A DNA stretch of 64,000 bases from Cypionkella sinensis (lineage in GTDB: Bacteria > Pseudomonadota > Alphaproteobacteria > Rhodobacterales > Rhodobacteraceae): positions 186,001 to 250,000 of the forward strand of contig NZ_JBHRTO010000002.1 of the NCBI RefSeq assembly GCF_042646385.1, written 5' to 3'. The notes beneath the pieces are model-generated. The model worked only from the letters and a program-made list of their open reading frames with translations, was not told the origin of the DNA and made no database searches. This document shows positions 50,026 through 59,630 of the stretch, piece after piece. The position numbers were made by a program, and so were the translations under genes. Within the stretch, counting starts at the first letter, position 1, and each line of letters begins with the position of its first letter.

Positions 50026-51369
50026 TCAAACCGCAGCCTGGACCGCCCCGACGATCTCCTCGACCACGCCGCGCAGCATGGCCTCATCCTCGCATTCCGC
50101 CATCACCCGGATCAGCGGTTCGGTGCCGGATTTACGGATCAGTATCCGCCCCTTGCCCTTGATCTCGGCTTCTTTCGCCGCAATCACCGCCTTCACTTCG
50201 GCGGCTTTCAAGGGCTCCAACCCCGGCGCGTAGCGGACATTTTTCAGCATCTGCGGCACGGTTTCAAACTGTTTCACCAACTCACTCGCGGCCTTACCCG
50301 ACCGCGCCATCTCGGCCAGAAACTGCAAGCCCGCGATCAGCCCGTCGCCCGTGGTGGCATAATCGGTCATTACGATATGCCCCGATTGCTCGCCGCCCAG
50401 ATTAAAGCCACCGCGCCGCATCGCCTCGACCACGTAACGGTCGCCGACCGCCGTGCGTTCCAGCCGCAGCCCCCGGCCCGTCATGAAGCGCTCCAATCCC
50501 AGGTTGGACATCACCGTGGCCACCAGCGTGCCACCCTGCAAGCGCCCCTCGTCTGCCCAACGCCCCGCCAGCAGCGCCATGATCTGATCCCCATCCGCCA
50601 CGCTGCCGGACTCGTCCAGGATCATCACCCGGTCAGCATCGCCATCCAGACTGATCCCGACATGCGCGCCATGCGCCACCACGGCCTCGGCCGCAGTCTG
50701 GGTATAGGTCGACCCACAACGCTGGTTGATGTTCTTGCCGTTCGGGCTGACACCAACCGGGATCACCTCGGCCCCCAACTCCCACAGCACTTCCGGCGCG
50801 GCCTTGTAGGCAGCCCCGTTGGCGCAGTCGATCACCACTTTCAAACCATCCAGCCGCAGCCCCGCCGGGAAGGTGGTTTTGACAAACTCTTGATACCGCC
50901 CCACCGCATCGTCGATCCGCTTGGCGCGACCGATGTTTTCCGGGGGCGCCAGGTTCGGGTCGGCCATCAGCATCGCCTCAATCTCCGCCTCGGCGGCATC
51001 CGATAACTTGAAGCCATCGGGACCGAAGAACTTGATGCCGTTGTCGTGGTGCGGGTTGTGGCTGGCCGAGATCATCACCCCCAGATCCGCCCGCATCGAG
51101 CGGGTCAGAAACCCCACCGCAGGCGTGGGCACCGGCCCGAGCAGCAACACATTCATCCCGGTGCTGGTCAACCCTGCCGTCAGCGCGTTTTCCAGCATAT
51201 AACCCGAAAGCCGGGTGTCCTTGCCGATCACCACCCGATGCGCCGTTGCGCCATCGCGGCGAAAGAACTCGCCCGCCGCAGCACCCAGCTTCAACGCCAT
51301 CTCGGCGGTCATCGGATAGGTGTTGGCGGTGCCGCGCACGCCATCGGTGCCGAAAAGTTTGCGACTCAT
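50026..51369 (-). CDS. glmM: Phosphoglucosamine mutase
   Basis: Glucosamine-6-phosphate to glucosamine-1-phosphate for UDP-GlcNAc, peptidoglycan and LPS. 447 residues, starting MSRKLFGTDGVRGTAN. The phosphoserine loop is SASHNPHHDNG (Ser103), the metal loop DGDADR and the C-terminal phosphate loop RKSGTEPLIRVM. The start overlaps the folP stop as ATGA. The folP-glmM pairing is widely conserved. Confidence 0.97.
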   Translation of the reverse strand: MSRKLFGTDGVRGTANTYPMTAEMALKLGAAAGEFFRRDGATAHRVVIGKDTRLSGYMLENALTAGLTSTGMNVLLLGPVPTPAVGFLTRSMRADLGVMISASHNPHHDNGIKFFGPDGFKLSDAAEAEIEAMLMADPNLAPPENIGRAKRIDDAVGRYQEFVKTTFPAGLRLDGLKVVIDCANGAAYKAAPEVLWELGAEVIPVGVSPNGKNINQRCGSTYTQTAAEAVVAHGAHVGISLDGDADRVMILDESGSVADGDQIMALLAGRWADEGRLQGGTLVATVMSNLGLERFMTGRGLRLERTAVGDRYVVEAMRRGGFNLGGEQSGHIVMTDYATTGDGLIAGLQFLAEMARSGKAASELVKQFETVPQMLKNVRYAPGLEPLKAAEVKAVIAAKEAEIKGKGRILIRKSGTEPLIRVMAECEDEAMLRGVVEEIVGAVQAAV

Positions 51370-52376
51370 GCCGCGCCTCCTGTTGTTGCGGCCTGCCACA
51401 ACGACAAAGCCTGCCGGGTTTCGGCCACATCATGCACGCGGATCATCTGCATCCCCTGCGCCACCCCGGCCAAAGCCACCGCCAGACTGCCCGGCAGCCG
51501 TTTCTGCGCATCGGATTCCGCGCTGATCGTGCCGATGAACCGCTTGCGCGACGCCCCCAGCAGAACGGGAACCCCAAGGTTATGAAACAGCGACAACCGC
51601 GACAGCAGGATCAGATTGTGCTGCAAGGTCTTGCCAAAGCCTATGCCCGGATCAACCGCCAACTTGGCGCGCGGGATGCCTGCGGCCTCGGCCTCGGCCA
51701 GACGGGTTGATAGCGCGTCATAGACGTCGAGCAAAACATCGTCGTAATAGGGATCGTTCTGCATCGTCTGAGGCGTAGCGATGGAATGCATCAGGATCAC
51801 CGGACAGCCAGACTGTGCCGCAACCCTCGCCATCGCCGGATCAAACTGCAAAGCCGTCACATCGTTCAGAATAGTGGCGCCTGCCGCGAAAGCCGACCTG
51901 GCAACCGAAGCCTTGCGCGTGTCGATCGAGATCGGCACATCCAGACCGCCATCGCGCAACGCTGCGATCACCGGGGCGGTGCGGGCGGTTTCCTCGGCGG
52001 CCTCAACCTCTGCCGCGCCAGGGCGGGTGCTTTCACCGCCAATGTCCAGAATATCCGCCCCCGCCGCCATCTTGCGCGCCTGCATCAGCGCGGCCTCGGG
52101 GCGCAGGAACAGACCACCATCGGAAAAGCTGTCGGGCGTGACATTCAGGATACCCATCACGCGGGGCCGATCCATCGAGAGGCCGCCAAAATCAGGCCGC
52201 TTGCCCGACAGGCGGTCACGGGTTTCGCCATCCAGATCGGCGACCGAGACTATGCGCGGAGCTTCATCGCGATGGATCACTTCGACATGTGAGAACCAAC
52301 ACCATCCCCCCGCAAGCGGCAAGGCACCGGCGGGGCGGGCGGGGTCGGTCATCGGAATGGGGCGTATGTAGGTCAT
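51366..52376 (-). CDS. folP: Dihydropteroate synthase
   Basis: Joins p-aminobenzoate with dihydropterin pyrophosphate in folate synthesis; target of sulfonamides. 336 residues, longer than the usual 280 because of a 70-residue N-terminal extension. Signature sequences: RVMGILNVTPDSFSDGG, DILDIGGESTRPGA and, near the C-terminus, RVHDVAETRQAL. Coupled to glmM and downstream of folB. Confidence 0.95.
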   Translation of the reverse strand: MTYIRPIPMTDPARPAGALPLAGGWCWFSHVEVIHRDEAPRIVSVADLDGETRDRLSGKRPDFGGLSMDRPRVMGILNVTPDSFSDGGLFLRPEAALMQARKMAAGADILDIGGESTRPGAAEVEAAEETARTAPVIAALRDGGLDVPISIDTRKASVARSAFAAGATILNDVTALQFDPAMARVAAQSGCPVILMHSIATPQTMQNDPYYDDVLLDVYDALSTRLAEAEAAGIPRAKLAVDPGIGFGKTLQHNLILLSRLSLFHNLGVPVLLGASRKRFIGTISAESDAQKRLPGSLAVALAGVAQGMQMIRVHDVAETRQALSLWQAATTGGAA

Positions 52377-52421
52377 AGACCTGTGGTAAAACTCTAGCGG
52401 TTGTGTCGCAAGGGGGAAGCT

Positions 52422-53330
52422 TTAGGCCTGCTCGACCCGCACGCGGCTTCCCGCCGGAAGTGCAACATCGCCGTGAACCACCAGACGCTCTGCCGCCATC
52501 AATTCGGCAAGCCACAAGGCCAGTGCAACAGGTTCGCGGCTGTGCGGGCCATCGACAGCATCCAGCACCAGTTTTGACGGCGCCCAGACCACCATCTGCC
52601 CACGCTTGATCGCCCAATCAATCTCGGTGCGCGTCGCCATCACCACGCAGCGCGGATCGCGGGCGGCCAGAACCCAAGCGTTCTGCTCGATGGCCAGGAG
52701 ATCGACCCGGCGCTGGGTGGGCTTGTGCCCGGTTTGCGGGCGGGCCATGTCAGGCAGCCCCACCGTCAGGATCACCGGGCGGCCCTGCGCCTGCCAGTGA
52801 TCCAACCGCGAAGCAAGGTCGCTTGCCATCACCGCAGGGTTGTCCAGAAACACCACCAACGGATGCACGGCGGCCTCTTCGCCATCATGGCCCACCATCT
52901 TTACCGCGTCACTCGCGCGGCTGCGCACGATTTCGACGCCGAGTTTATAGGGGCCGACATCCAGCTTTTCGATCCGCACGAACACCCGCATCGCCTGCGG
53001 CTCTGCCAGAATACGCTCGGCCAGACGTTCGGCCAGCGTTTCCAGCAGGTTCAACCGCTCGGCAGCAAGCTCTGTATCAATCGCCTCGGTCAGCGTGTCA
53101 TAGGACAGGATCAGATCGACATCGTCGTTCAACGGTTGCGCGGCGGGGCGCACTTCGACCACGATGTTGAACAGCACGCGCTGGGTATGGCCGCGCTCTT
53201 TTTGGAACGCGCCGATATCCACCGAAACAATATGATCGCGCAGGCTGATGCGATCCCGTGGATCGGCGGTGGCCGAGGCGATGGAACGCTCCTCCGGGTG
53301 GGCGAAGGCTTGGGCGATGTCGCTGGTCAT
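52422..53330 (-). CDS. folB: Dihydroneopterin aldolase with a C-terminal extension
   Basis: Folate-pathway aldolase. The N-terminal about 120 residues (ISLRDHIVSVDIGAFQKERG, then NDDVDLILSYDTLTEAID and NLLETLAERLAERI) are FolB, with the catalytic Lys in RIEKLDVG. The rest (about 130-302) is an unrelated 170-residue domain that ends in GDVALPAGSRVRVEQA. Ordinary FolB is about 120 residues, so this is a fusion. Upstream of folP on the same strand. Confidence 0.88.
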   Translation of the reverse strand: MTSDIAQAFAHPEERSIASATADPRDRISLRDHIVSVDIGAFQKERGHTQRVLFNIVVEVRPAAQPLNDDVDLILSYDTLTEAIDTELAAERLNLLETLAERLAERILAEPQAMRVFVRIEKLDVGPYKLGVEIVRSRASDAVKMVGHDGEEAAVHPLVVFLDNPAVMASDLASRLDHWQAQGRPVILTVGLPDMARPQTGHKPTQRRVDLLAIEQNAWVLAARDPRCVVMATRTEIDWAIKRGQMVVWAPSKLVLDAVDGPHSREPVALALWLAELMAAERLVVHGDVALPAGSRVRVEQA

Positions 53331-53447
53331 GGGGCCCCCGAAAGGCGAAATGCGTTGCGGGCAAGCTATCGCTTGCCCGGCACAGCGCCTAGTCCGAACC
53401 CGACAGGAAGCGCAAGAGGCGCGACCTTGCCAGCGCAGAACTATCGC

Positions 53448-54158
53448 CTAGGGCTGGCGATAAAACACATGCGAACCGATCGACGCAGTACGGGGGAATT
53501 GCCGCGACCACGACGGGCTGACGGCGCGGGTGTGGAAATAGGTGGCACCTGCAGTCAACTGACGCGGCGCGCCATCCAGCATCACCCGCGCGATGCGTCC
53601 GGCAATCTCAGCCGAGCTGCGGTCGGTCATCACGTCTTGCTGGCCATCACATGAATAGGAAAACGCGCAAGATCCGCTGCCGCGCTGCTGCACGACGCCA
53701 CAGACCGTTTTGGGATAGCGCGGGCTGTCGACGCGGTTCAGCACCACTTCAGCGACCGCGAACTGACCCTTCAGGGTCTCGCCCCGGCTTTCAAAGTAGA
53801 TCGCGGTTTTCAGACATTGCCACTGCGCGTCACCCGTAGCTGCTGGTTGAGCCATCAGCCATTCGGGGCTGTAGCTGACCAGAACCGGATTTTGCAAAGC
53901 GGCCTTTTCGTCGGCTTTTGCCGCTTTCGGCTTTTCAGCGACAGGCGTTGCCACTTTTGGCCCCACCGCCATCGCCGTTAACTTGCCCTCTGGCAGGGCG
54001 TCAAAGGCTTGATGTTCTGCCCCAAACAAAGAGGCCATCTGCGACCCCATCAGCAGCGATGGGTCGTTGGAATGGCTTACCGTCACATCGGCAAAGGCCG
54101 CCCCGCTTAGGACGCAAAGCGCCGCAGCGGCACTCGTCCAGGCTTGGTGGAAGCGCAT
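53448..54158 (-). CDS. Cell wall hydrolase, SleB type
   Basis: A 236-residue exported hydrolase (Hydrolase_2 family) with a signal peptide (about 1-23, ending GAAFA). The catalytic domain begins at LKTAIYFESRGETLKGQFAVAEVVLNRV, with the Glu of YFESRGE essential, and contains GSCAFSYSCDG. SleB-type enzymes cut peptidoglycan glycan strands. A low-complexity linker lies between signal and domain. Confidence 0.88.
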   Translation of the reverse strand: MRFHQAWTSAAAALCVLSGAAFADVTVSHSNDPSLLMGSQMASLFGAEHQAFDALPEGKLTAMAVGPKVATPVAEKPKAAKADEKAALQNPVLVSYSPEWLMAQPAATGDAQWQCLKTAIYFESRGETLKGQFAVAEVVLNRVDSPRYPKTVCGVVQQRGSGSCAFSYSCDGQQDVMTDRSSAEIAGRIARVMLDGAPRQLTAGATYFHTRAVSPSWSRQFPRTASIGSHVFYRQP

Positions 54159-54342
54159 AGATCAGTATCCCAGTCTGTTTCAGCAACGCCGCAAGAGAGC
54201 AGCCTCATACGACGAGGGACTGGCCTAGAGAACGAATCCCCATCGGTCCAGTCGCGTGGCAAAATTACCACGCGATTCTTGGACATTTGAGCGGATTTCC
54301 GCGCAAATTCTTAAAGCATTAGATGAACTAAGCAGTGCAAAT

Positions 54343-56898
54343 TCATGATATTGTGGTGGTTTTTCGGATATCCACACGATCAGCCAAGGCCAGATGTGCG
54401 GCCGCCAGACGCGCCAAAGGCACCCGATAGGGGCTGCAAGACACATAATCGAAGCCCGCCTTACGGCAAAAGCCAATCGATTCGGGGTTGCCGCCGTGTT
54501 CACCACAGATCGAAACCGTCAGATCAGGCCGAGTCGCGCGCCCGCGTTCGGCGCCGATCAACAGCAATTCCCCGACCCCATCCACGTCAAGCGTATGGAA
54601 CGGATCTTCGGGAAATACGCCCTGCTGCACATAGGTGTTCATGAACCGCCCGGCATCGTCGCGTGACAGGCCATAGGTCATCTGCGTCAGATCGTTGGTG
54701 CCGAAAGACAGGAAGGCTGCATGCTGGGCAATCTCACCTGCGCGCAGGGCGGCACGCGGCGTTTCGACCATCACCCCCAGTTTGTAATCAAACGCCACCC
54801 CGGTCTTCACCCGCACCGAGGCGGCAACCGCGTCGATATGGGTCTTGACCAGTTCCACCTCGCGCCGGGCCGAGACCAGCGGGATCATGATTTCCGGCAC
54901 CACCGGCGCGCCTTTGCGAGCGACTTCAACCGTGGCTTCAAAGATCGCCTGCGCCTGCATGGCGTAGATTTCCGGCAAAACCACCCCAAGCCGCACACCG
55001 CGCATCCCCAGCATCGGGTTAAATTCGGCCAAAGCCTCGGCGCGGCGGGTGACTTCGGACAGCGGGCGATCCAGTGCCTCGGCCAGTTCGCGCAGGCCTT
55101 CGCGGCTGTGTGGCAAGAATTCGTGCAGCGGCGGGTCGAACAGACGGATGCAAACCGGCAGGCCCGCCATGATCTCGAACAGTTGTACAAAATCGGCGCG
55201 CTGCATCGGCAGCAACCGCGCCAGTGCCGCCGCGCGGTCTTTCGAGGTGTCGGCGAAGATCATCTCGCGCATCACCACAAGGCGATCTTCGTCAAAAAAC
55301 ATATGCTCAGTCCGGCACAGGCCAATGCCCTGCGCCTCGAACTGCCGCGCGGTCGCCGCATCTGCCGGGGTGTCAGCATTGGCGCGAATACCAATGTCGC
55401 GGAAGCTGTCGGCCCAGCCCAAAAGCTTGCGGAACGTATCGTCAAGCGCGGGGGCCAGCATCTCAGCCGCCCCCGCCAACACGTCGCCTGTGGTGCCATC
55501 AACGGTGATCAGATCGCCTTCGCCAAACACCCGGCCATCTGCTGCAACAAGGCGCTTGTCCTTGGTATCCAGCCGCATCCCCGACGCCCCCACCACGCAA
55601 GGAACCCCCAGACCGCGTGCGATCACCGCCGCATGAGACGTCACGCCACCGCGTTCGGTGACAACCCCCACCGCCGCGTGCATGCCACGAATATCTTCGG
55701 GTGCGGTTTCACGGCGCACCATGATGCAGGGCTCGCCCCTCGCCGCGCTGGCTTGAGCGGCTTGCGAGGAAAACACGATCCGCCCCACCGCTGCACCCGG
55801 CGACGCCGCGATACCCTTGGCGAACACATCCCGCGCCGCCCGCATATCGACCTGCGGATGCAGCAGTTCGGACAAAGCCCGCGGCTCTACCCGCAGCACG
55901 GCTTCCTCGCGGCTGATGATGCCATCATCGGCCAAAGCCACCGCAATCTTCAGCCCCGCGCGGGCCGAGCGTTGCACCTTGATCGCATCCAGCACTGACA
56001 GCTTGCCGTCCTCAATGGTGAACTCGATCTGCATTTCCTCGCGCAGCTTTTGGCGACAAACCGCACCGTGGCGGATCAGATCGGCAAAAATCTCGGGAGC
56101 AATGTCTTCCAACGACGGGCCGCGCTTGTCGCGGGTCAGGTAAATCGCCTCGGTCTTTTTCAGCGCGTCGCGGCCTTGAGATTGGCCGAGGTAGCGCCCC
56201 TTCACCAAGGGCAGCCCCGTCACTGGATCAATGAACTGCATCACACCCGAGCCGGAAATCCCCTGCCCGATGCCTTGCGCCATCTCCTGCACCACCAGAC
56301 CCAAAGCCGCCTCAACCGGCGCGCCCTTGGCTTGGCGCAGCAGGCGGGCCGAGGTGCCTTCCCAAGCCCGCGCCATGCTGCGCAGCACTTCCGAAAGTTG
56401 CTGTGCGGGGTCTTCAGGGAAGGCTTCTTCCATCTCCCGCTCATAATGCCGCAGCGCATCGCGCAGACTATCGGCATTGGTCTTGCCAGAATCGAACATA
56501 TCAGGGTCAAGACGGGCGACATGGGTGGCATAGGCTTGCACAAACCGCAGGTAGAGTGCGTCTGCCGCCTCTCGCCCATTGGTTTCAACCAGCCGCGCGT
56601 GCTGGGCCGCGTTCATACCGATGTTCAGCACCGTGCCGGGGCCGCCCCAGTCCGGGTTCTCGGGCGAGGGGCGCACCGAGATCAGCGGCACCGGGCCGAA
56701 ATGCGACAGGATGGCCTTGGCGTCCACCGGATGCCCCGCCGCAATCGCCCGCACGGTCTGCGCCGGAAGGGCCACGGTTTCCGGCACAGGCAGATCCAGC
56801 CGCACCAGCCGTTGCAAGCATTTCGCCCGCCAGCCATGCGCCTCGCGGCGGATGTCGGCGCTGGGGGTGATTTCGGCGAATTCGGCGATTTTCTGCAC
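54343..56898 (-). CDS. ppdK: Pyruvate phosphate dikinase-like protein
   Basis: An 851-residue PEP-utilising enzyme, near PpdK length (about 880). The phospho-carrier His is in GGVTSHAAVIARG (about 422). The C-terminal TIM barrel contains GIGLCRTEHMFF, CIRLFDPPLHEFLPH and SFGTNDLTQMTYGLSRDD with SICGEHGG, typical of the PEP-binding site. The N-terminal ATP-grasp part is shortened and less conserved (SVRPSPENPDWGGPGTVLNIG), so it could have lost pyrophosphate-linked activity. It follows glyS by about 125 bp. Confidence 0.85.
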   Translation of the reverse strand: MQKIAEFAEITPSADIRREAHGWRAKCLQRLVRLDLPVPETVALPAQTVRAIAAGHPVDAKAILSHFGPVPLISVRPSPENPDWGGPGTVLNIGMNAAQHARLVETNGREAADALYLRFVQAYATHVARLDPDMFDSGKTNADSLRDALRHYEREMEEAFPEDPAQQLSEVLRSMARAWEGTSARLLRQAKGAPVEAALGLVVQEMAQGIGQGISGSGVMQFIDPVTGLPLVKGRYLGQSQGRDALKKTEAIYLTRDKRGPSLEDIAPEIFADLIRHGAVCRQKLREEMQIEFTIEDGKLSVLDAIKVQRSARAGLKIAVALADDGIISREEAVLRVEPRALSELLHPQVDMRAARDVFAKGIAASPGAAVGRIVFSSQAAQASAARGEPCIMVRRETAPEDIRGMHAAVGVVTERGGVTSHAAVIARGLGVPCVVGASGMRLDTKDKRLVAADGRVFGEGDLITVDGTTGDVLAGAAEMLAPALDDTFRKLLGWADSFRDIGIRANADTPADAATARQFEAQGIGLCRTEHMFFDEDRLVVMREMIFADTSKDRAAALARLLPMQRADFVQLFEIMAGLPVCIRLFDPPLHEFLPHSREGLRELAEALDRPLSEVTRRAEALAEFNPMLGMRGVRLGVVLPEIYAMQAQAIFEATVEVARKGAPVVPEIMIPLVSARREVELVKTHIDAVAASVRVKTGVAFDYKLGVMVETPRAALRAGEIAQHAAFLSFGTNDLTQMTYGLSRDDAGRFMNTYVQQGVFPEDPFHTLDVDGVGELLLIGAERGRATRPDLTVSICGEHGGNPESIGFCRKAGFDYVSCSPYRVPLARLAAAHLALADRVDIRKTTTIS

Positions 56899-56976
56899 TG
56901 CGGCACCTTTACTTTGCGCGTGCAGGATACACAGGGCGGACAGCGTGGTGCAAGCTTATTGGGCGCTGGAACACTG

Positions 56977-57013
56977 GGGGCTAGCCCCCAGGCCCCCAGA
57001 GTATTTTTCCCAA
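56977..57013. repeat. Palindrome and AT-rich stretch between ppdK and glyS
   Basis: GGGGGCTAGCCCCC forms a 14-bp palindrome followed by CCCCCAGAGTATTTTT. It lies just after the glyS stop and resembles the intergenic hairpin-plus-TATTTTT elements of Rhodobacteraceae. It may act as the glyS terminator on the minus strand, but there is no T-run on that strand. Confidence 0.45.
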
Positions 57014-57023
57014 GATGAAGTCG

Positions 57024-59135
57024 TTAGCCGTCGATCTTGGTAAGGTCCGCCACGCCCGAGCAGATCGCGCGGATGCGGTGCAGCAGGTTCAGGCGGTTGC
57101 GGCGGATGATCGGGTTGTCGGAATTGACCTGAACGGCGGTGAAGAAGGCGTCGATCGGGGCGCGGAGCTTGGCCATCGCGGCCATGGCGGCAGCGAAATC
57201 TTCGGCGCGCATTGCCGGGGTGATGGCGGCCTCGGCGGTGTCGAGAGCGGTGAACAACGCGCGTTCTTCATCGGTTTCGGCGAATTTCGGGTCGGCACCG
57301 TAGGAGTATTCGACGCCGTCTTTGGCTTCCGCTTGGCTTAGGATGGTGTTGGCGCGCTTGAAGCCTTGCAACAGGTTCGGGCCATCTTCGGTTTTCAGGA
57401 AGGCGGCGAGGGCTTCGGCACGTTTGACCAGCAGGGTGAGGTCGTCATTGCCGGGCATGGCAAGGCAAGCATCGATCACATCATGGCGGATGCCTTTGTC
57501 TTTCAGGAAACCTTTCAGGCGGTCGTGGAAGAAGGCGAGGAGGTCTGCGATCAGGGTAGCATCTCTTTGTTCCGGCTCCCAAGTCGACAACTTGCCAGAA
57601 ATGATAATCGGTTCGATTGCAGGTTTCACACCTTGCGATGCTAGAGTCATCCGCACACCATTCCCCAACACCAACCGAATAACCCCCAGCGCAGCCCGGC
57701 GCAGCGCGAAAGGGTCTTTTGACCCTGTGGGTTTCTCATCAATCGCCCAGAACCCAGTAAGCGTGTCGATCTTGTCGGCCAAGGCCACGGCAACGGAGAC
57801 CGGATCGCTCGGCACGGTGTCGGTGGGGCCGAGCGGTGAGTAGTGGTCGCGTGCGGCAAGGGCCACCGCTTCGGGCAGGCCAGCCGCGCGGGCGTAATAC
57901 ATGCCCATCAGGCCTTGCAGTTCGGGGAATTCGCCGACCATGGCAGAGCGCAGGTCGGCTTTCGCCAGTTTGGCGGCTTGTTCGGCAATATCGGCATCGG
58001 CACCGACCAAGGGCGCGATTTCACGGGCCAGCGCCGCGATGCGGGCGATACGGTCGGCTTGGCTGCCGAGTTTGTTGTGGAAGGTGACGGCTTTCAGGCC
58101 ATCGAGCCATTCCACCATCCCGGCCTTCGCCACGCGCAGATCGTTTTCCCAGAAGAATTTCGCATCCGACAGCCGCGCCGACAGCACCTTCTGGTTGCCT
58201 TTCAGGATAGTCTCACCATGGTCGGCGGTTTCGGTATTGGCGACGGTGATGAATCCCTCAATCCGGCCCGTTTTCGGATTGCGCACCGAGAAGAACTTCT
58301 GGTGTTCCTTCATCGAGGTTTGCAAAACCTCGGGCGGCAGGGCCAGAAACGTCTCGGCAATCTTGCCCATCAGCGGCACCGGCCATTCGACCAGACCCGC
58401 GACCTCGGTCAGAAGACCTTTGTCTTCAACCACTTCCCAGCCCGCCGCAAAGGCCAGGTTCTGCGCGCCCTGCCAGATCGCGGCCTCACGCTCGGCGGAA
58501 TCCAGCACCACATGCGCGCGTTTCAGTTTCACCGCGTAATCGTCAAACCCCGTCACCGCAAAGCGGGCGGGTGCGAGGAAACGGTGGCCGCAGGTGGTGT
58601 TTCCCGCCACAATACCGTCCACCGCAACGGGAACAACCTGCGCGCCGGCCTCGTCCGACAACAGGCAAATGATCGAATGCAACGGGCGCACCCAACGCAG
58701 CGCCCCTGCCCCCCAACGCATCGACTTCGGCCACGGGAAGTTGCGGATGGTCGCCTCGAGCACCTCGGCAATGATCAAAGCCGCCGCACGACCGGGCTTT
58801 TCGATCACGGCATACAGCGTCTCGCCCTTTTTGTCGGCGCGGCGTTCCAACTGATCCAGCGTCAAGCCGGTGGAGCGCAAGAAGCCTTCAATCGCCGCTG
58901 GTGGGGCCGATGCACTCGGCCCCTTGCGTTCCTCGCGCACGGGTTTGCTTTCCGCCGACAGACCTTCCACCGACAGAACCAGACGCCGGGGGGTGGAAAA
59001 CGCGCCAGCAGAGGCATAGGTCAGCCCAGCCTCGACCAAGCCATTGGTGATCAGGGATTTCAGGTCTTCGCGGGCGCGGGCCTGCATCCGGGCGGGGATT
59101 TCCTCGGAGAAGAGCTCAATCAGCAGGTCAGACAT
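57024..59135 (-). CDS. glyS: Glycyl-tRNA synthetase beta subunit
   Basis: A 703-residue beta subunit of the alpha2-beta2 enzyme that charges tRNA(Gly). It begins SDLLIELFSEEIPARMQARA and contains KSMRWG, ALADKIDTLTGFWAI and the C-terminal anticodon-binding region, all typical. Its ATG directly follows the stop of the small membrane gene. Confidence 0.97.
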   Translation of the reverse strand: MSDLLIELFSEEIPARMQARAREDLKSLITNGLVEAGLTYASAGAFSTPRRLVLSVEGLSAESKPVREERKGPSASAPPAAIEGFLRSTGLTLDQLERRADKKGETLYAVIEKPGRAAALIIAEVLEATIRNFPWPKSMRWGAGALRWVRPLHSIICLLSDEAGAQVVPVAVDGIVAGNTTCGHRFLAPARFAVTGFDDYAVKLKRAHVVLDSAEREAAIWQGAQNLAFAAGWEVVEDKGLLTEVAGLVEWPVPLMGKIAETFLALPPEVLQTSMKEHQKFFSVRNPKTGRIEGFITVANTETADHGETILKGNQKVLSARLSDAKFFWENDLRVAKAGMVEWLDGLKAVTFHNKLGSQADRIARIAALAREIAPLVGADADIAEQAAKLAKADLRSAMVGEFPELQGLMGMYYARAAGLPEAVALAARDHYSPLGPTDTVPSDPVSVAVALADKIDTLTGFWAIDEKPTGSKDPFALRRAALGVIRLVLGNGVRMTLASQGVKPAIEPIIISGKLSTWEPEQRDATLIADLLAFFHDRLKGFLKDKGIRHDVIDACLAMPGNDDLTLLVKRAEALAAFLKTEDGPNLLQGFKRANTILSQAEAKDGVEYSYGADPKFAETDEERALFTALDTAEAAITPAMRAEDFAAAMAAMAKLRAPIDAFFTAVQVNSDNPIIRRNRLNLLHRIRAICSGVADLTKIDG

Positions 59136-59630
59136 TTACGGCTCCGCTACAGGAGAAATCTGGTGCCACGCAAAGGCATGGCCATCGGGGAAAACCGCGA
59201 CAACGCGGTCGATGACAGGATCGCTGGGCTTGGCGTGGGTGACATTGGCTTCGGACAGAAACGCAATCGCCTCGCCCTTCTCCAGCGCCTCTCCAATCGC
59301 GTCGGCGTCAAAGCAATCAAACCACTTGGGCGCGATCAGCGGCGTGGGTTTGTCGTAGATCTTGTAGGTTTCGGTCAGCATCGCCTGGCTGAGCGGCGTA
59401 TGGAAACAGGCGCGATAGCCCAAGGGCGAGGCCTCGGCGGTGATGCCTTCGATCTGATCCACCAGAATAGGCTCGGGCTGACCGGATTCGATCAACGTCA
59501 GCGCAATCTCGGCCCCCTTCTGGAAGCTGGCGGGGACATAGTTGGTATCTTCTTGCAATTTCAGATACATAGCTAAGCCCGCAAGGGCCGCGACGATCAC
59601 GATGAAACCTGCGACGTATTTGCCATTCAC
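59136..59630 (-). CDS. Small membrane-anchored protein between glyQ and glyS (DUF6446-like)
   Basis: A 164-residue protein with one N-terminal hydrophobic helix (about 5-23) and an exported domain with no known catalytic motif; it contains LGYRACFHTPLS and KWFDCFDADAIG. The GTG start at 59630 overlaps the glyQ stop as GTGA. In Rhodobacterales a protein of this kind often sits between glyQ and glyS; I recall it as DUF6446, but could not check this. Function unknown. Confidence 0.7.
   Translation of the reverse strand: MNGKYVAGFIVIVAALAGLAMYLKLQEDTNYVPASFQKGAEIALTLIESGQPEPILVDQIEGITAEASPLGYRACFHTPLSQAMLTETYKIYDKPTPLIAPKWFDCFDADAIGEALEKGEAIAFLSEANVTHAKPSDPVIDRVVAVFPDGHAFAWHQISPVAEP

Noticed and set aside
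57843..59576. A 577-codon plus-strand frame over glyS
   Set aside because: Antisense shadow of glyS with no recognisable domain.
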